Source: Bacteroidales bacterium
GTDB taxonomy: Bacteria; Bacteroidota; Bacteroidia; Bacteroidales; UBA932
Length of the DNA stretch: 43,143 nucleotides
Assembly: GCA_017451395.1 (NCBI GenBank)
Contig: JAFSPR010000117.1
Location: forward strand, 1 to 43,143
Reading direction: 5' to 3'
Under the pieces are notes generated by a model. The model ran no database searches, was not told where the DNA came from, and saw only the letters and a list, made by a program, of their open reading frames with translations. How positions within the stretch are numbered: the stretch's first letter is position 1; each line of letters opens with the position of its first letter. Positions 15,632 through 25,683 of this stretch are shown here, piece by piece. Both the position numbers and the translations under genes were made by a program.

Positions 15632-17101
15632 ATGACACTCAGACCCTGCTTCGCAATTTTTGGAATTTCCCTTCTTCTGGCCGCCTGCGGACAGCCTGTC
15701 CGCCGTTCAGCCGGAGAATGCCTTTCCTCAGTGGAAACATCAGCAAAATCCACAACCGTCCTCTCTCAGAGCGGCCCTGTCGCCGGCTATATCGATGACG
15801 GCGTATACATCTACAAGGGTATCCCTTATGCCAGAGCCGGCCGCTTCCAACTTCCTGAAAGTCCGGAGCCGTGGGCCGATGTCCGCGCCAGCCGCGCTTA
15901 CGGTCCCACCTGCCCCCAGGACAAGCGTATGGGCTGGTATGACGACAACCAGGCCTTCGCAATGCACTGGGACGACGGTTTCCCGGACGAAGACTGCCTC
16001 CGCGTCAATGTCTGGACCAGCGACATCAGGGCCGATGCCAAGATGCCTGTCATGGTGTGGCTTCACGGAGGCGGTTTCCGCGCCGGTTCAGGCCAGGAAC
16101 TCATTTCCTACGACGGCAGTAACCTCGCACGCAGCCACGGCGTGGTGGTGGTTACGCTCAATCACAGGCTCAACGCCCTGGGTTTCCTGGATCTCAGCGC
16201 GTACGGCGCCAGGTATGCCCTGACCGGCAATCTTGGAATGCTGGACATAGTGAAAGCCCTGGAGTGGGTACGTGACAATATCTCGGCCTTCGGCGGAGAT
16301 CCTTCCAACGTCACGGTCTTCGGGCAGAGCGGTGGCGGCGGCAAGGTGAGCACTCTGATGGCAATGCCTTCGGCAAGGGGCCTTTTCTCCAAGGCCATAG
16401 TCCAGAGCGGCTCCATCACCAGCCTCCTCAGCCACAAGTATTCCCGCCGGATAGGCACCTACACCGTAGATGCCCTTGGCATCGTCCCTTCCAGGATAGA
16501 AGAGATTGAGAAAGTCCCGTATGATAAACTACTTGCCGCGTACAACGGCGCCCTCGCACGCGTAAGAGAAGAGGCAAAGGCCGATGGTGAACTGCCGGAG
16601 AATATCCTTGACCAGATTCTCTTCGGCCAGACTCCCGTTGTAGACGGCGTTGTCATACCTTTCCAGCCCTCCACTCCCGAAGCTCTGGCCATTTCCAGGG
16701 AAGTTCCCGTCATTATCGGCACCGTCTATAACGAGTTTACTCCCAATATGGAGGATCCTATCTTCAAGCCTCTGGCCCTCAGGCAGGTGGCCGACAGGAT
16801 TGCCGCAGGTTGCGCGCCGGTATACCATTATATATTCAACTGGGCTTCTCCCGTCCTTGACGGAGCATTTGGCAGCACCCACTGCCTGGAGATCCCCTTT
16901 GTGTTTGACAACGTCCTCCTTCACCGCACCTTCACCGGCGGAGCGGAAGACGCCATCCAACTGGGCCATCGCGTGAGTGCCCTCTGGACCAGTTTCGCCC
17001 GTAACGGCGTCCCTTCGGCCGCAGGAATACCCACCTGGGTGCCCGCCCAGAAGGGTATCCTTCAGATAGATATTGAATCTACAATACTAAACAACAATTA
17101 A
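15632..17101 (+). CDS. Type-B carboxylesterase lipoprotein
   Basis: An alpha/beta-hydrolase esterase of the carboxylesterase type-B / para-nitrobenzyl-esterase family, 489 residues. The start is ATG 15632, giving MTLRPCFAIFGISLLLAAC, a lipoprotein signal with lipobox LAAC; an in-frame ATG at 15554 would place 26 non-signal residues before it. The nucleophile is S233 in VFGQSGGGGK, and the oxyanion-hole HGGGFRAGSG lies upstream. Candidates for the rest of the triad are the glutamate in GTVYNEF and the histidine in GAFGSTHCLEIPF. Surface or periplasmic removal of acyl groups from the PUL substrate is likely; which acyl group is unknown. It is the first gene of the nine-gene operon, 24 bases before susC. 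Confidence 0.9.
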   Translation: MTLRPCFAIFGISLLLAACGQPVRRSAGECLSSVETSAKSTTVLSQSGPVAGYIDDGVYIYKGIPYARAGRFQLPESPEPWADVRASRAYGPTCPQDKRMGWYDDNQAFAMHWDDGFPDEDCLRVNVWTSDIRADAKMPVMVWLHGGGFRAGSGQELISYDGSNLARSHGVVVVTLNHRLNALGFLDLSAYGARYALTGNLGMLDIVKALEWVRDNISAFGGDPSNVTVFGQSGGGGKVSTLMAMPSARGLFSKAIVQSGSITSLLSHKYSRRIGTYTVDALGIVPSRIEEIEKVPYDKLLAAYNGALARVREEAKADGELPENILDQILFGQTPVVDGVVIPFQPSTPEALAISREVPVIIGTVYNEFTPNMEDPIFKPLALRQVADRIAAGCAPVYHYIFNWASPVLDGAFGSTHCLEIPFVFDNVLLHRTFTGGAEDAIQLGHRVSALWTSFARNGVPSAAGIPTWVPAQKGILQIDIESTILNNN

Positions 17102-17125
17102 AACTAACCCATTAAAACTGATCAC

Positions 17126-20100
17126 ATGAGTAAATCTTTGTTCAGGAAAATGGCAGCCTTTACGCTGTCTATCCTAATGGGATGGACACTTGCCGCCCAG
17201 CAGCAGGTGACCGTCTCAGGTGTGGTTGTTGACGATCAGAACCAGCCCATGATTGCTGCAGGTGTTGTCCAGAAGGGCACCACCAACGGCACCATCACGG
17301 ACTTGGACGGATCCTTCACAATCACGGTTCCCGCAGGTTCAGTCATTGAATTCTCCTCGGTTGGTTACACCACCCAGGAGTATGTGGCTGCCAGAACGGA
17401 AAAAATCAGCATCACTCTGCCCACAGACACCCAGATGATTGAAGAAACGGTGGTTGTGGGTTACGGTGTCCAGAAGAAGTCAGACCTCACCGGAGCTATC
17501 TCCCAGGTTAAGTCCGACGACATCATGAACCGTACCATCACTTCTCCCGAGGCTGCCCTCCAGGGTAAGACCGCCGGTGTCCAGGCTTTTGCATCATCTG
17601 CAGCTCCTGGATCCACCCCGGCTATCCGTGTCCGTGGTATCTCCTCCAACAACGACGCCAACCCTCTGTACGTAGTTGACGGCCGTATCACTTCTTCCAT
17701 CGCAGGTATCGACCCTAACGATATCGAGTCCATGGAGGTCCTCAAGGATGGTGCTTCCGCTGCTATCTACGGTGCCGAGGCCGGTAACGGTGTTGTGATG
17801 ATCACCACCCGCCGCGGTAAGGGCGATGGCAAGATCAGCTACTCATACCAGCTCACTTCCCAGAGCCTTGGCAAGACTCCCAAGGTTATGAACGCGGAGC
17901 AATACCTCCAGTTCTACCTTGAGAAGGGTAACTTCACCCTCAACGATGTCTACACCAAGTGGGATCAGAAGACCAATACCGACTGGATCAAGGAATCTTA
18001 TGAGAATTCCTTCATGCATCACCATAACCTGACCTTCCAGGCCGGTAACGACAGGGGAAGCCTCTACATCTCCGGCTCCTACCTGGACAACAACGGTATG
18101 TTCAAAGGCGATGCCGATGTCTACAACCGTTTAACCGGTATGGTCAACGCTTCCTGGAAATTCAAGCCCTGGCTGGACATCCAGACCAACAACCAGGTAG
18201 AGTACTACAAGGCCCGTTCGATATCTGAAGGTTCCGACTACGGCTCTGCAGTTCTGGGCGCCCTTCAGCTTGACCCCATGACTCCTGCAGTCTATGAAAT
18301 CGGCCAGGAGCCTGATTTCATCAAGCAGTACCTTAACGACGGCAAGGTCCTCCTCCGTGACGAGTTTGGCCGCGTCTATGGTATCTCCCAGTTCCTTATC
18401 TCCGAGAACGTGAACCCTCTGGTCCAGCGTGACCGCAGCTACGGCGTTTCAAAGGGCTTCAATATCAACGGTGCCACCGCCATCAATTTCCGCCCCATCC
18501 CCGAGCTCACCTTCACTTCCCGCCTGGGATATCGCCTCAGCTCCGGTGACTCCTACAGCTACAGCCACGACTACTTTGTGAATGAAGGTTATGCCCACCA
18601 GTATTTCATGAGCGTAAACTCATCAACTTCCAACAGCATGTACTATCAGTGGGAGAACTTTGTGAACTGGTTCCACCAGTTTGGCAAGCACAGCGTCAGC
18701 GCCATGGCCGGTGTCTCCTATAGCCAGAACCGCGGCTACAGCACCTCCGGCGGCGTTACCGGTACCGATAACGGCGGCGTAGTTGACTTTGGTCTCAAGA
18801 GAGACGACCCTCTGTTCTACTACATCAGCCAGGCTACTCCTACCGCTACCAAGAACATCAACGGCGGCCAGGAAAGCTATACCCGCAAGTACTCATACTT
18901 CGGCCGTGTAGGCTGGGGCTTCATGAACCGCTATAACGTTCAGGCTACCCTTCGTGCTGATGCTGCCGACCTCTCCGTCCTTCCCAAGCCCATGCGCTGG
19001 GGCTTCTTCCCCTCCGTATCAGGTGGTTGGACTATGTCAGAGGAAGATTTCTTCTCAGGCATCAAGTCTGTCGTCAACTTCGCCAAGCTCCGTCTGAGCT
19101 GGGGCCAGAACGGTTCCATCGCAGGTCTGGGCGGCTATCAGTACGCCAACGACATCACCTCTTCAGGTCAGTATCCTACCGGCCTCGTCAACGCTGACGG
19201 CTCCTTCCAGTATATTATCGGTTATGCTCCTTCAGCTTCCGGTAACCAGGAGCTCAAGTGGGAAACCTCAGAGCAGTTCAACGTAGGTCTGGACCTCCGT
19301 TTCATCCAGGACCGCCTGGCCGTAACCTTCGACTGGTTTGACAAGGCTACCAAGGACCTGATCGTAACCGGTATCACCACTTCCACCATCGTGGGTATCG
19401 GCGCATCTCCCATGAATGCCGGTAACATCGACAACCAGGGTGTTGAACTTGAAATCCGCTGGAAAGACCAGATTGGTGATTTCAACTACGGCGTAAGCGC
19501 CAATTTCTCTACCCTTAAGAACAAGGTTACCTATCTCCATCCCACCCTTAAGAACGGTATCGACGGCACCGGTGTCCGTAACTACGGCTCCGTAACCCGT
19601 TTCGAGATTGGTTATCCTGCATGGCACCTCTATGGTTATGAATATGCCGGTGTAAAGCCGGAGACCGGTGAGGCCCTCTTCAATGCTTACGATGCAGAAG
19701 GCAACCTTCAGCCCGAACCTACCACCACTCCCGACGATGACGACAAGCGTCACCTCGGCTCCGGTATCCCTACCTATAACTATGGTGTCACCCTCAACGC
19801 AGGTTGGAAGGGAATCGACTTCCTGATGTTCTTCACCGGCGCAGGCGGAAACAAGATCCTCAATGCTCTCAGCAACGTTGACTATCCTACCAACCGTCTC
19901 GCAGTCCTTACCGAAGATCGCTGGACTCCCACCCACACCACTGCCATGATGCCTGCTGCAACAGCGGCCAACTACACCCAGTTCCTTATCTCTGACGGTG
20001 TGGTTTACGACGCCAGCTACCTCAAGATCAAGCAGATCCAGCTTGGTTACAACTTCCCCAAGAAGCTCCTCCGCAAGGTTTTCGTAGAGAACCTCCGCAT

Positions 20101-20248
20101 CTATGCTTCCCTTGACGACTGGTTCACCTTCACCAAGTATCCCGGCTTCGATCCCGAGATCATCGGCCAGGGTGCCGGAATGGGTGTTGACAAGGGTAAC
20201 TATCCTACCTCCAGAAAGGTTGTATTCGGTGTTAATCTCACTTTCTAA
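17126..20248 (+). CDS. susC: SusC/RagA-family TonB-dependent outer-membrane transporter
   Basis: The outer-membrane import channel of the PUL, 1040 residues. The signal peptide ends near WTLAAQ. A carboxypeptidase-regulatory-like domain follows (about 27-110: VTVSGVVVDDQNQPMIAAGV, then GTITDLDGSFTITVPAG). A Ton-box-like ETVVVGYG is at about 108-116, and the plug domain has SDLTGAIS, RVRGISSNNDANPLYVVDG and GAEAGNGVVMITTRRG. The 22-strand barrel ends in VVFGVNLTF with a terminal phenylalanine. It works with the SusD at 20261 as a lid-and-barrel pair. Codon use is strongly biased (CGT/CGC for Arg, AAC for Asn, GGT/GGC for Gly), unlike the HTCS or GT2 genes, which suggests high expression or a different origin. 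The symbol denotes the family, not starch specificity. Confidence 0.97.
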   Translation: MSKSLFRKMAAFTLSILMGWTLAAQQQVTVSGVVVDDQNQPMIAAGVVQKGTTNGTITDLDGSFTITVPAGSVIEFSSVGYTTQEYVAARTEKISITLPTDTQMIEETVVVGYGVQKKSDLTGAISQVKSDDIMNRTITSPEAALQGKTAGVQAFASSAAPGSTPAIRVRGISSNNDANPLYVVDGRITSSIAGIDPNDIESMEVLKDGASAAIYGAEAGNGVVMITTRRGKGDGKISYSYQLTSQSLGKTPKVMNAEQYLQFYLEKGNFTLNDVYTKWDQKTNTDWIKESYENSFMHHHNLTFQAGNDRGSLYISGSYLDNNGMFKGDADVYNRLTGMVNASWKFKPWLDIQTNNQVEYYKARSISEGSDYGSAVLGALQLDPMTPAVYEIGQEPDFIKQYLNDGKVLLRDEFGRVYGISQFLISENVNPLVQRDRSYGVSKGFNINGATAINFRPIPELTFTSRLGYRLSSGDSYSYSHDYFVNEGYAHQYFMSVNSSTSNSMYYQWENFVNWFHQFGKHSVSAMAGVSYSQNRGYSTSGGVTGTDNGGVVDFGLKRDDPLFYYISQATPTATKNINGGQESYTRKYSYFGRVGWGFMNRYNVQATLRADAADLSVLPKPMRWGFFPSVSGGWTMSEEDFFSGIKSVVNFAKLRLSWGQNGSIAGLGGYQYANDITSSGQYPTGLVNADGSFQYIIGYAPSASGNQELKWETSEQFNVGLDLRFIQDRLAVTFDWFDKATKDLIVTGITTSTIVGIGASPMNAGNIDNQGVELEIRWKDQIGDFNYGVSANFSTLKNKVTYLHPTLKNGIDGTGVRNYGSVTRFEIGYPAWHLYGYEYAGVKPETGEALFNAYDAEGNLQPEPTTTPDDDDKRHLGSGIPTYNYGVTLNAGWKGIDFLMFFTGAGGNKILNALSNVDYPTNRLAVLTEDRWTPTHTTAMMPAATAANYTQFLISDGVVYDASYLKIKQIQLGYNFPKKLLRKVFVENLRIYASLDDWFTFTKYPGFDPEIIGQGAGMGVDKGNYPTSRKVVFGVNLTF

Positions 20249-20260
20249 TCTGGATGCCTT

Positions 20261-21838
20261 ATGAAAACTAAATATTTCATTCTTTCCATACTGACTGCAG
20301 TCCTGGCCCTTTCTTCCTGCTCCAAACTTCTGGACATCCCCCGCAAGGCTGCCATCGACTACGATACTTATTACAAGACAGACGAAGAGATTGAGTCTGC
20401 TGCCATCACCATGTACAGTGACGTCCGTGGCTGGTACTACAATGTGATGCTTGTCAAGAACATCCTCTCCGACGACTATTTCGCCGGCGGCGCAGCCCAC
20501 GGTGACAACGCCCAGATGGACGCCCTTGGTGAATTCGGCTTCAACTCTGAGTCAGAGCAGATTCAGGGCTCCTTCAGCGGCTACTACGGCCTTATCTATC
20601 ACGCAAACGTCGTTATCGGCCATATCAATCCCGAGCAGAGCAAAGCTGCAGCACGTGCTGTTGCAGAGGCACACCTTTTCCGTGGCTGGGCTTACTTTGA
20701 GCTCACCACCCTATGGGGCAATCCTCCCATCGTAGACCATGAGCTTTCTCCTTCAGAGTATGCTAAGGGTAACGGCTCAACCGAGGATCTTTGGAAACTG
20801 GTGGAGGATGACCTCACCTACGCCATCAATTCCGGCGCCCTTGCACACAAGACTTCCCTTAATGACAACACCTGCTGGCGTGTCACCGAGGAATTTGCAA
20901 AGGCTCTCCTTGGCAAGGCATACCTGTGGATGGCATGGGCCCTCGATGACAAATCTTACTATCAGAAGTCTGCCACTCAGCTGGACGCTGTCGTAAATTC
21001 CAATCTCTACGACCTTTGGACCGGCGGCCCTTACGGTGATATGCGTCACCAGGCTTACAAGATGAACTGCGAAGACCTGTTCGAGAGCATCCGTGTTAAC
21101 GATCCCGACAACTCCGGTGATAACTTCGACTTCTATGGCGCAATGGTCAGCTGGCGTAGCTCCGGTGGTGAAATGACCATCCCCGAGAACGTCGCAGGTA
21201 CCGGCGGCTGGGGCTTCATGGTTCCCACCGAGGAACTCCTTGAAGCTTTCCAGACATGGGAGAAAGGTCCCAACAGCTATCGCCGCACCGAGACTCTCAA
21301 GACCTATGACGAGCTCAAGGCCATGGGCGTTCAGTGGAACACCGTAACTCTTTCTACCGGCATCTTTAACTGGAAGGGCCGTTTCCTCACCGAGGACCTC
21401 TCCTTCTATGCCATGATCAACTACAAGAACCCGCTGTGGATGCGTTTCGCAGAGGTCCTTTTCCTTGGTGCCGAGGCTAACTTCGAGGCCGGCAATACCG
21501 ATCTTGCCCTCACTTACATCAACCGCATACGTACGCGCGCCAAGCTTCCCGATCTCAGCGCCGGAGAACTTAACCTGGATGCCATCAAGATGGAAAAACG
21601 TCTTGAACTCTGCGGTGAAGGTCAGCGTTATCAGGACATCCTCCGTTGGGGTGATGCCTATGATCTCCTGAAAGAGGCCGGTAAGGTTTATCCTACCATG
21701 GAAACCAACGGTATTGTGAAATATGTCCCTACAGGCCGTTCGGAGTATGGCTTCAAGAAGGGCAAGCACGAGCGTCTCCCTTATCCTTACACGGAGACTA
21801 TGCTCAACAAGGTAATTCAGCAGAATCCCAACTATTAA
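20261..21838 (+). CDS. susD: SusD/RagB-family surface glycan-binding lipoprotein
   Basis: The ligand-capturing lid of the SusC channel, 525 residues and exposed on the cell surface. The lipoprotein signal is MKTKYFILSILTAVLALSSC with lipobox LSSC, followed by SKLLDIPRKAAIDYDTYYKT, a typical SusD N-terminus. Family stretches include AHLFRGWAYFELTTLWGNPP, FAKALLGKAYLWMAWA, RFAEVLFLGAEANFEAG, ALTYINRIRTRAKLP and MEKRLELCGEGQRYQDILRW. It starts 12 bases after susC. Ligand specificity cannot be told from sequence alone. Confidence 0.97.
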   Translation: MKTKYFILSILTAVLALSSCSKLLDIPRKAAIDYDTYYKTDEEIESAAITMYSDVRGWYYNVMLVKNILSDDYFAGGAAHGDNAQMDALGEFGFNSESEQIQGSFSGYYGLIYHANVVIGHINPEQSKAAARAVAEAHLFRGWAYFELTTLWGNPPIVDHELSPSEYAKGNGSTEDLWKLVEDDLTYAINSGALAHKTSLNDNTCWRVTEEFAKALLGKAYLWMAWALDDKSYYQKSATQLDAVVNSNLYDLWTGGPYGDMRHQAYKMNCEDLFESIRVNDPDNSGDNFDFYGAMVSWRSSGGEMTIPENVAGTGGWGFMVPTEELLEAFQTWEKGPNSYRRTETLKTYDELKAMGVQWNTVTLSTGIFNWKGRFLTEDLSFYAMINYKNPLWMRFAEVLFLGAEANFEAGNTDLALTYINRIRTRAKLPDLSAGELNLDAIKMEKRLELCGEGQRYQDILRWGDAYDLLKEAGKVYPTMETNGIVKYVPTGRSEYGFKKGKHERLPYPYTETMLNKVIQQNPNY

Positions 21839-21850
21839 TAGTTCCGCCCT

Positions 21851-23644
21851 ATGAAAAAGACTTTATTTTTCTCAATATTTGCAGCGGCCCTTGCGCTGGT
21901 CTCCTGCGTGAAGTCGGAGCTTGATCCTATCAGCAAGGATAATCCTGTCTTCCCTGAATCTACAGTGATTGAGGCTACCTCTCTCACTTCCTGTGTAGCA
22001 GAGAAAGATGGCGAAGGCCGCAGGGTCTTCACCCTTGATCTGACCGACGGCACCACCCCCGTCCATATGGTTCTCATCGGCAATAAGTATTTCCTTACTG
22101 CCAACCAGTATACCGAAGCTCTTGACGCTGTTGCCAAGAACGGTAACTTCGTCCAGGGAAAGACCACCCTTGGCGGCAAGAACATCAAACAGGGTTACAT
22201 CAACGTTTCCCTTCTTGAAGAGACAGAGACAGAGGCCGGTTGTGAGAACAGCTATGCCATAGCTGCCGTTATTTTCCTTGAGGACGGTGCACCTTACAAA
22301 GTGAACTGGACCGGCAAGATTGCCTTCGAGAAAGACGCCGTTCTTGCTCCCACCCTGTTCTACACCGACACCATTGCTGCAGACTGCACCCTTGAGGACG
22401 GATCAACTCCTGTTCCTGAAGTTGAGTCCCACACCCTGGTACTGAAAGACGCCGCCGGCGAATTTGCTGCTCAGATCAAACTCATCCGTGCCACCGGTAC
22501 CAAGACTTCCCAGCTTGAAGGTGAGTACACTGTCAAGGAGTACGCGCACGAGGACTTCTCTGCCGGCAACGGCTTTGACCTTGGCGTAATGTTCGGCATG
22601 CCTGCCGGTTCATTTGTAATCGGCACCTACTTCTTTGTGGATGGTGCTCTTGTGATTGTCGAACCTGGTGCAAAGATTACCGTAACCGATATGGGCAACG
22701 GAATCTACTCCATCGACGGCTCCGACTTCAGCTTCCTTACCGCTCCGGAGGGTTATGTCCCCGGCGCAGGCCCTGTCTATGACATGACCGATACCGTGGC
22801 CAAGGACTGCACCCTGGAAGATGGCTCCACCCCTGTAGAGGATGTTGAGTCCCACACCCTTGTCCTGACCGATGCCGACAATGCATTTGTTGCTCAGATC
22901 AAGCTCATCCGTGCCCTTGGCACAACCGACCTCTCCGGTAGCTACACCGTTAAGGAGTATGCACACGAAGACTTTGCCGCAGGCAATGGCTTCGACCTTG
23001 GCGCTATGTTCGGAATGCCTGCAGGCAGTATGGTAATCGGCACTTACTACGTGGGTGAAGAGGGCATCGTTATAGTAGAACCCGGTGAGACCATCGAGGT
23101 TTCCAAGATTTCCGACGATACCTATAAGTTTGAAGGCTCTACCGGTTGGGCATTCTCCGGAAAACTCAAGGCGGCAGATCCTACTCCCGATCCTCAGCCC
23201 GGCGACGAAGACGTGGTAACCCTTACCGATTTCCTGTCCCTTACCGACTACAATGGCATGGGCGCAAAGCTTGTCGGCCTTGAACTTGCAACAACCGGAT
23301 TTACCTATACTCCTGCAGACTGGGTAACCACTTACGCACCTACATATACTGTGGATGGTAACTTCCTCAAGATTGAATTCTTCTCTGAGGATGGTACGGT
23401 TGCTCCCGGAACATACACTCCTTCAGTTGACGCCAATAACGTGGCTGCCGGTGAATTCAAGGCCGGTTCTGACGGATGGGGTGGTGCTAACGGTTCTGCC
23501 TGGTACACTGTTGCTTCAGGCGCTGCTACTTATGCTGTCATTAACGACGGCAGCGTGACCGTAGACAAGGAGGGTGATGTCTATACCATTGAGGTAAAGT
23601 CTACCGCCCTCAACGCAAAGTACGTAGGTAAACTGTCCAAGTAA
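21851..23644 (+). CDS. Repeat-bearing surface lipoprotein in the SusE position (family not recognised)
   Basis: A 597-residue lipoprotein (MKKTLFFSIFAAALALVSC, lipobox LVSC) without catalytic motifs that I can see. By position after susD it is a candidate surface glycan-binding protein that helps SusCD gather substrate; this is inference. Apparent layout: an N-terminal beta-rich segment (about 20-170), two clearly homologous modules at about 172-296 and 313-440, a Pro/Asp linker DPTPDPQPGDED, and a C-terminal module (about 455-597) containing GSDGWGGANGSAWYTV. The two modules share DCTLEDGSTPV, VESHTLVL, AQIKLIRA, YTVKEYAHEDF and AGNGFDLG. Its TAA overlaps the next gene's ATG (TAATG). Confidence 0.8.
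   Translation: MKKTLFFSIFAAALALVSCVKSELDPISKDNPVFPESTVIEATSLTSCVAEKDGEGRRVFTLDLTDGTTPVHMVLIGNKYFLTANQYTEALDAVAKNGNFVQGKTTLGGKNIKQGYINVSLLEETETEAGCENSYAIAAVIFLEDGAPYKVNWTGKIAFEKDAVLAPTLFYTDTIAADCTLEDGSTPVPEVESHTLVLKDAAGEFAAQIKLIRATGTKTSQLEGEYTVKEYAHEDFSAGNGFDLGVMFGMPAGSFVIGTYFFVDGALVIVEPGAKITVTDMGNGIYSIDGSDFSFLTAPEGYVPGAGPVYDMTDTVAKDCTLEDGSTPVEDVESHTLVLTDADNAFVAQIKLIRALGTTDLSGSYTVKEYAHEDFAAGNGFDLGAMFGMPAGSMVIGTYYVGEEGIVIVEPGETIEVSKISDDTYKFEGSTGWAFSGKLKAADPTPDPQPGDEDVVTLTDFLSLTDYNGMGAKLVGLELATTGFTYTPADWVTTYAPTYTVDGNFLKIEFFSEDGTVAPGTYTPSVDANNVAAGEFKAGSDGWGGANGSAWYTVASGAATYAVINDGSVTVDKEGDVYTIEVKSTALNAKYVGKLSK
22364..23170 (+). repeat. Two tandem modules inside the SusE-position lipoprotein gene
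   Basis: The second module starts 423 bases (141 codons) after the first: TDTIAADCTLEDGST at 22364 and TDTVAKDCTLEDGST at 22787. The copies remain alike at the DNA level (for example GTTGAGTCCCACACCCT in both) as well as in protein, which points to a fairly recent in-frame duplication. Confidence 0.85.
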
Positions 23645-24462
23645 TGAGAATCCGTCATTATATCCTTGCTCTGGCATTGGGGGCCCTGGCCCTCGGTGCC
23701 TGCAGCAAGCAGGATAAAACCAAAGAGGAAGGAAAGGATCCCAATCAGACCATCCTGGACCTTTTGAAAGGGGAGGATAAGCTGTATCAGGACCTTACCA
23801 TCACAAGCAAGAACCTGAGCCGCAAGATGACATACTCTGTATGGCTTCCGGGCGGCTATGACGAGAGCAAGACATATCCCTTCCTGTACCTGCTTCACGG
23901 TTACGAACAGGGAGACCAGGCCCATCTTGACCGCTGCTGGGTGGAAAAGGGTAACGCCCGCGAGATTGCCAAGGCATATGTCAAGGACGGCGGCGTTCCC
24001 ATGATCATAGTGATGCCCAACGGCCTTTCCATGTTCTACAGCGGTTCCTATGAGCCTTACTTTGAGGAAGAACTTATGCCCTTTGTGGAGGAAGCATTCC
24101 ACGGAAACGGCAAGCGTGCAATAGCCGGACTTTCCATGGGAGGTTACGGAACAACGCTCCACGCCCTCAAATATCCCCAAAAATTCACTTACGCCTACGC
24201 AATGAGCCCGGCGGTTTCCGGTGATATGAGAGTTTTCATTGATGCCCAGGCCGATAAGAGCGTGTTCCCGGCATTCACCTTCGAGGTGGGTAACCAGGAC
24301 ACCACCGTCAACAATGGAGAAACCATGAACCTTGCCGATTATATGAAGGAGCAGGGTCTTACGGTGGAATACATTGCCCGCGACGGCATCCATTACTGGG
24401 ATTTCTGGCAGGAGTGCCTTCCCAAGGCCCTTGCAAAGGCAGGTGAATCATTCAATAAGTAA
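23644..24462 (+). CDS. Small CE1/esterase-D-like lipoprotein
   Basis: An alpha/beta-hydrolase of the esterase-D / carbohydrate esterase 1 type, 272 residues and single-domain. The lipoprotein signal is MRIRHYILALALGALALGAC with lipobox LGAC. The segment KMTYSVWLPGGYDESKTYPF leads into FLYLLHGYEQGD (oxyanion region). The nucleophile is S164 in AIAGLSMGGYG, and a C-terminal histidine lies in DGIHYWDFW. Unlike the other CE1 genes here it lacks the N-terminal beta-sandwich domain. It likely removes acetyl or hydroxycinnamoyl groups at the cell surface. Its ATG shares one base with the preceding stop, so it is probably translationally coupled. Confidence 0.87.
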   Translation: MRIRHYILALALGALALGACSKQDKTKEEGKDPNQTILDLLKGEDKLYQDLTITSKNLSRKMTYSVWLPGGYDESKTYPFLYLLHGYEQGDQAHLDRCWVEKGNAREIAKAYVKDGGVPMIIVMPNGLSMFYSGSYEPYFEEELMPFVEEAFHGNGKRAIAGLSMGGYGTTLHALKYPQKFTYAYAMSPAVSGDMRVFIDAQADKSVFPAFTFEVGNQDTTVNNGETMNLADYMKEQGLTVEYIARDGIHYWDFWQECLPKALAKAGESFNK

Positions 24463-25680
<1,218 letters not shown>

Positions 25681-25683
25681 TTT

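Noticed and set aside
15466-15632. A small RNA or extra small gene in the HTCS/esterase intergenic region
   Set aside because: No promoter-terminator pair and no convincing open frame other than the upstream extension of the esterase was seen.
19268-20500. A 410-codon open frame antisense to susC/susD
   Set aside because: It crosses the boundary of two certain genes and has no family features. Strong codon bias in susC leaves few stops on the other strand. The same applies to 20777-21769 and 25342-26502.
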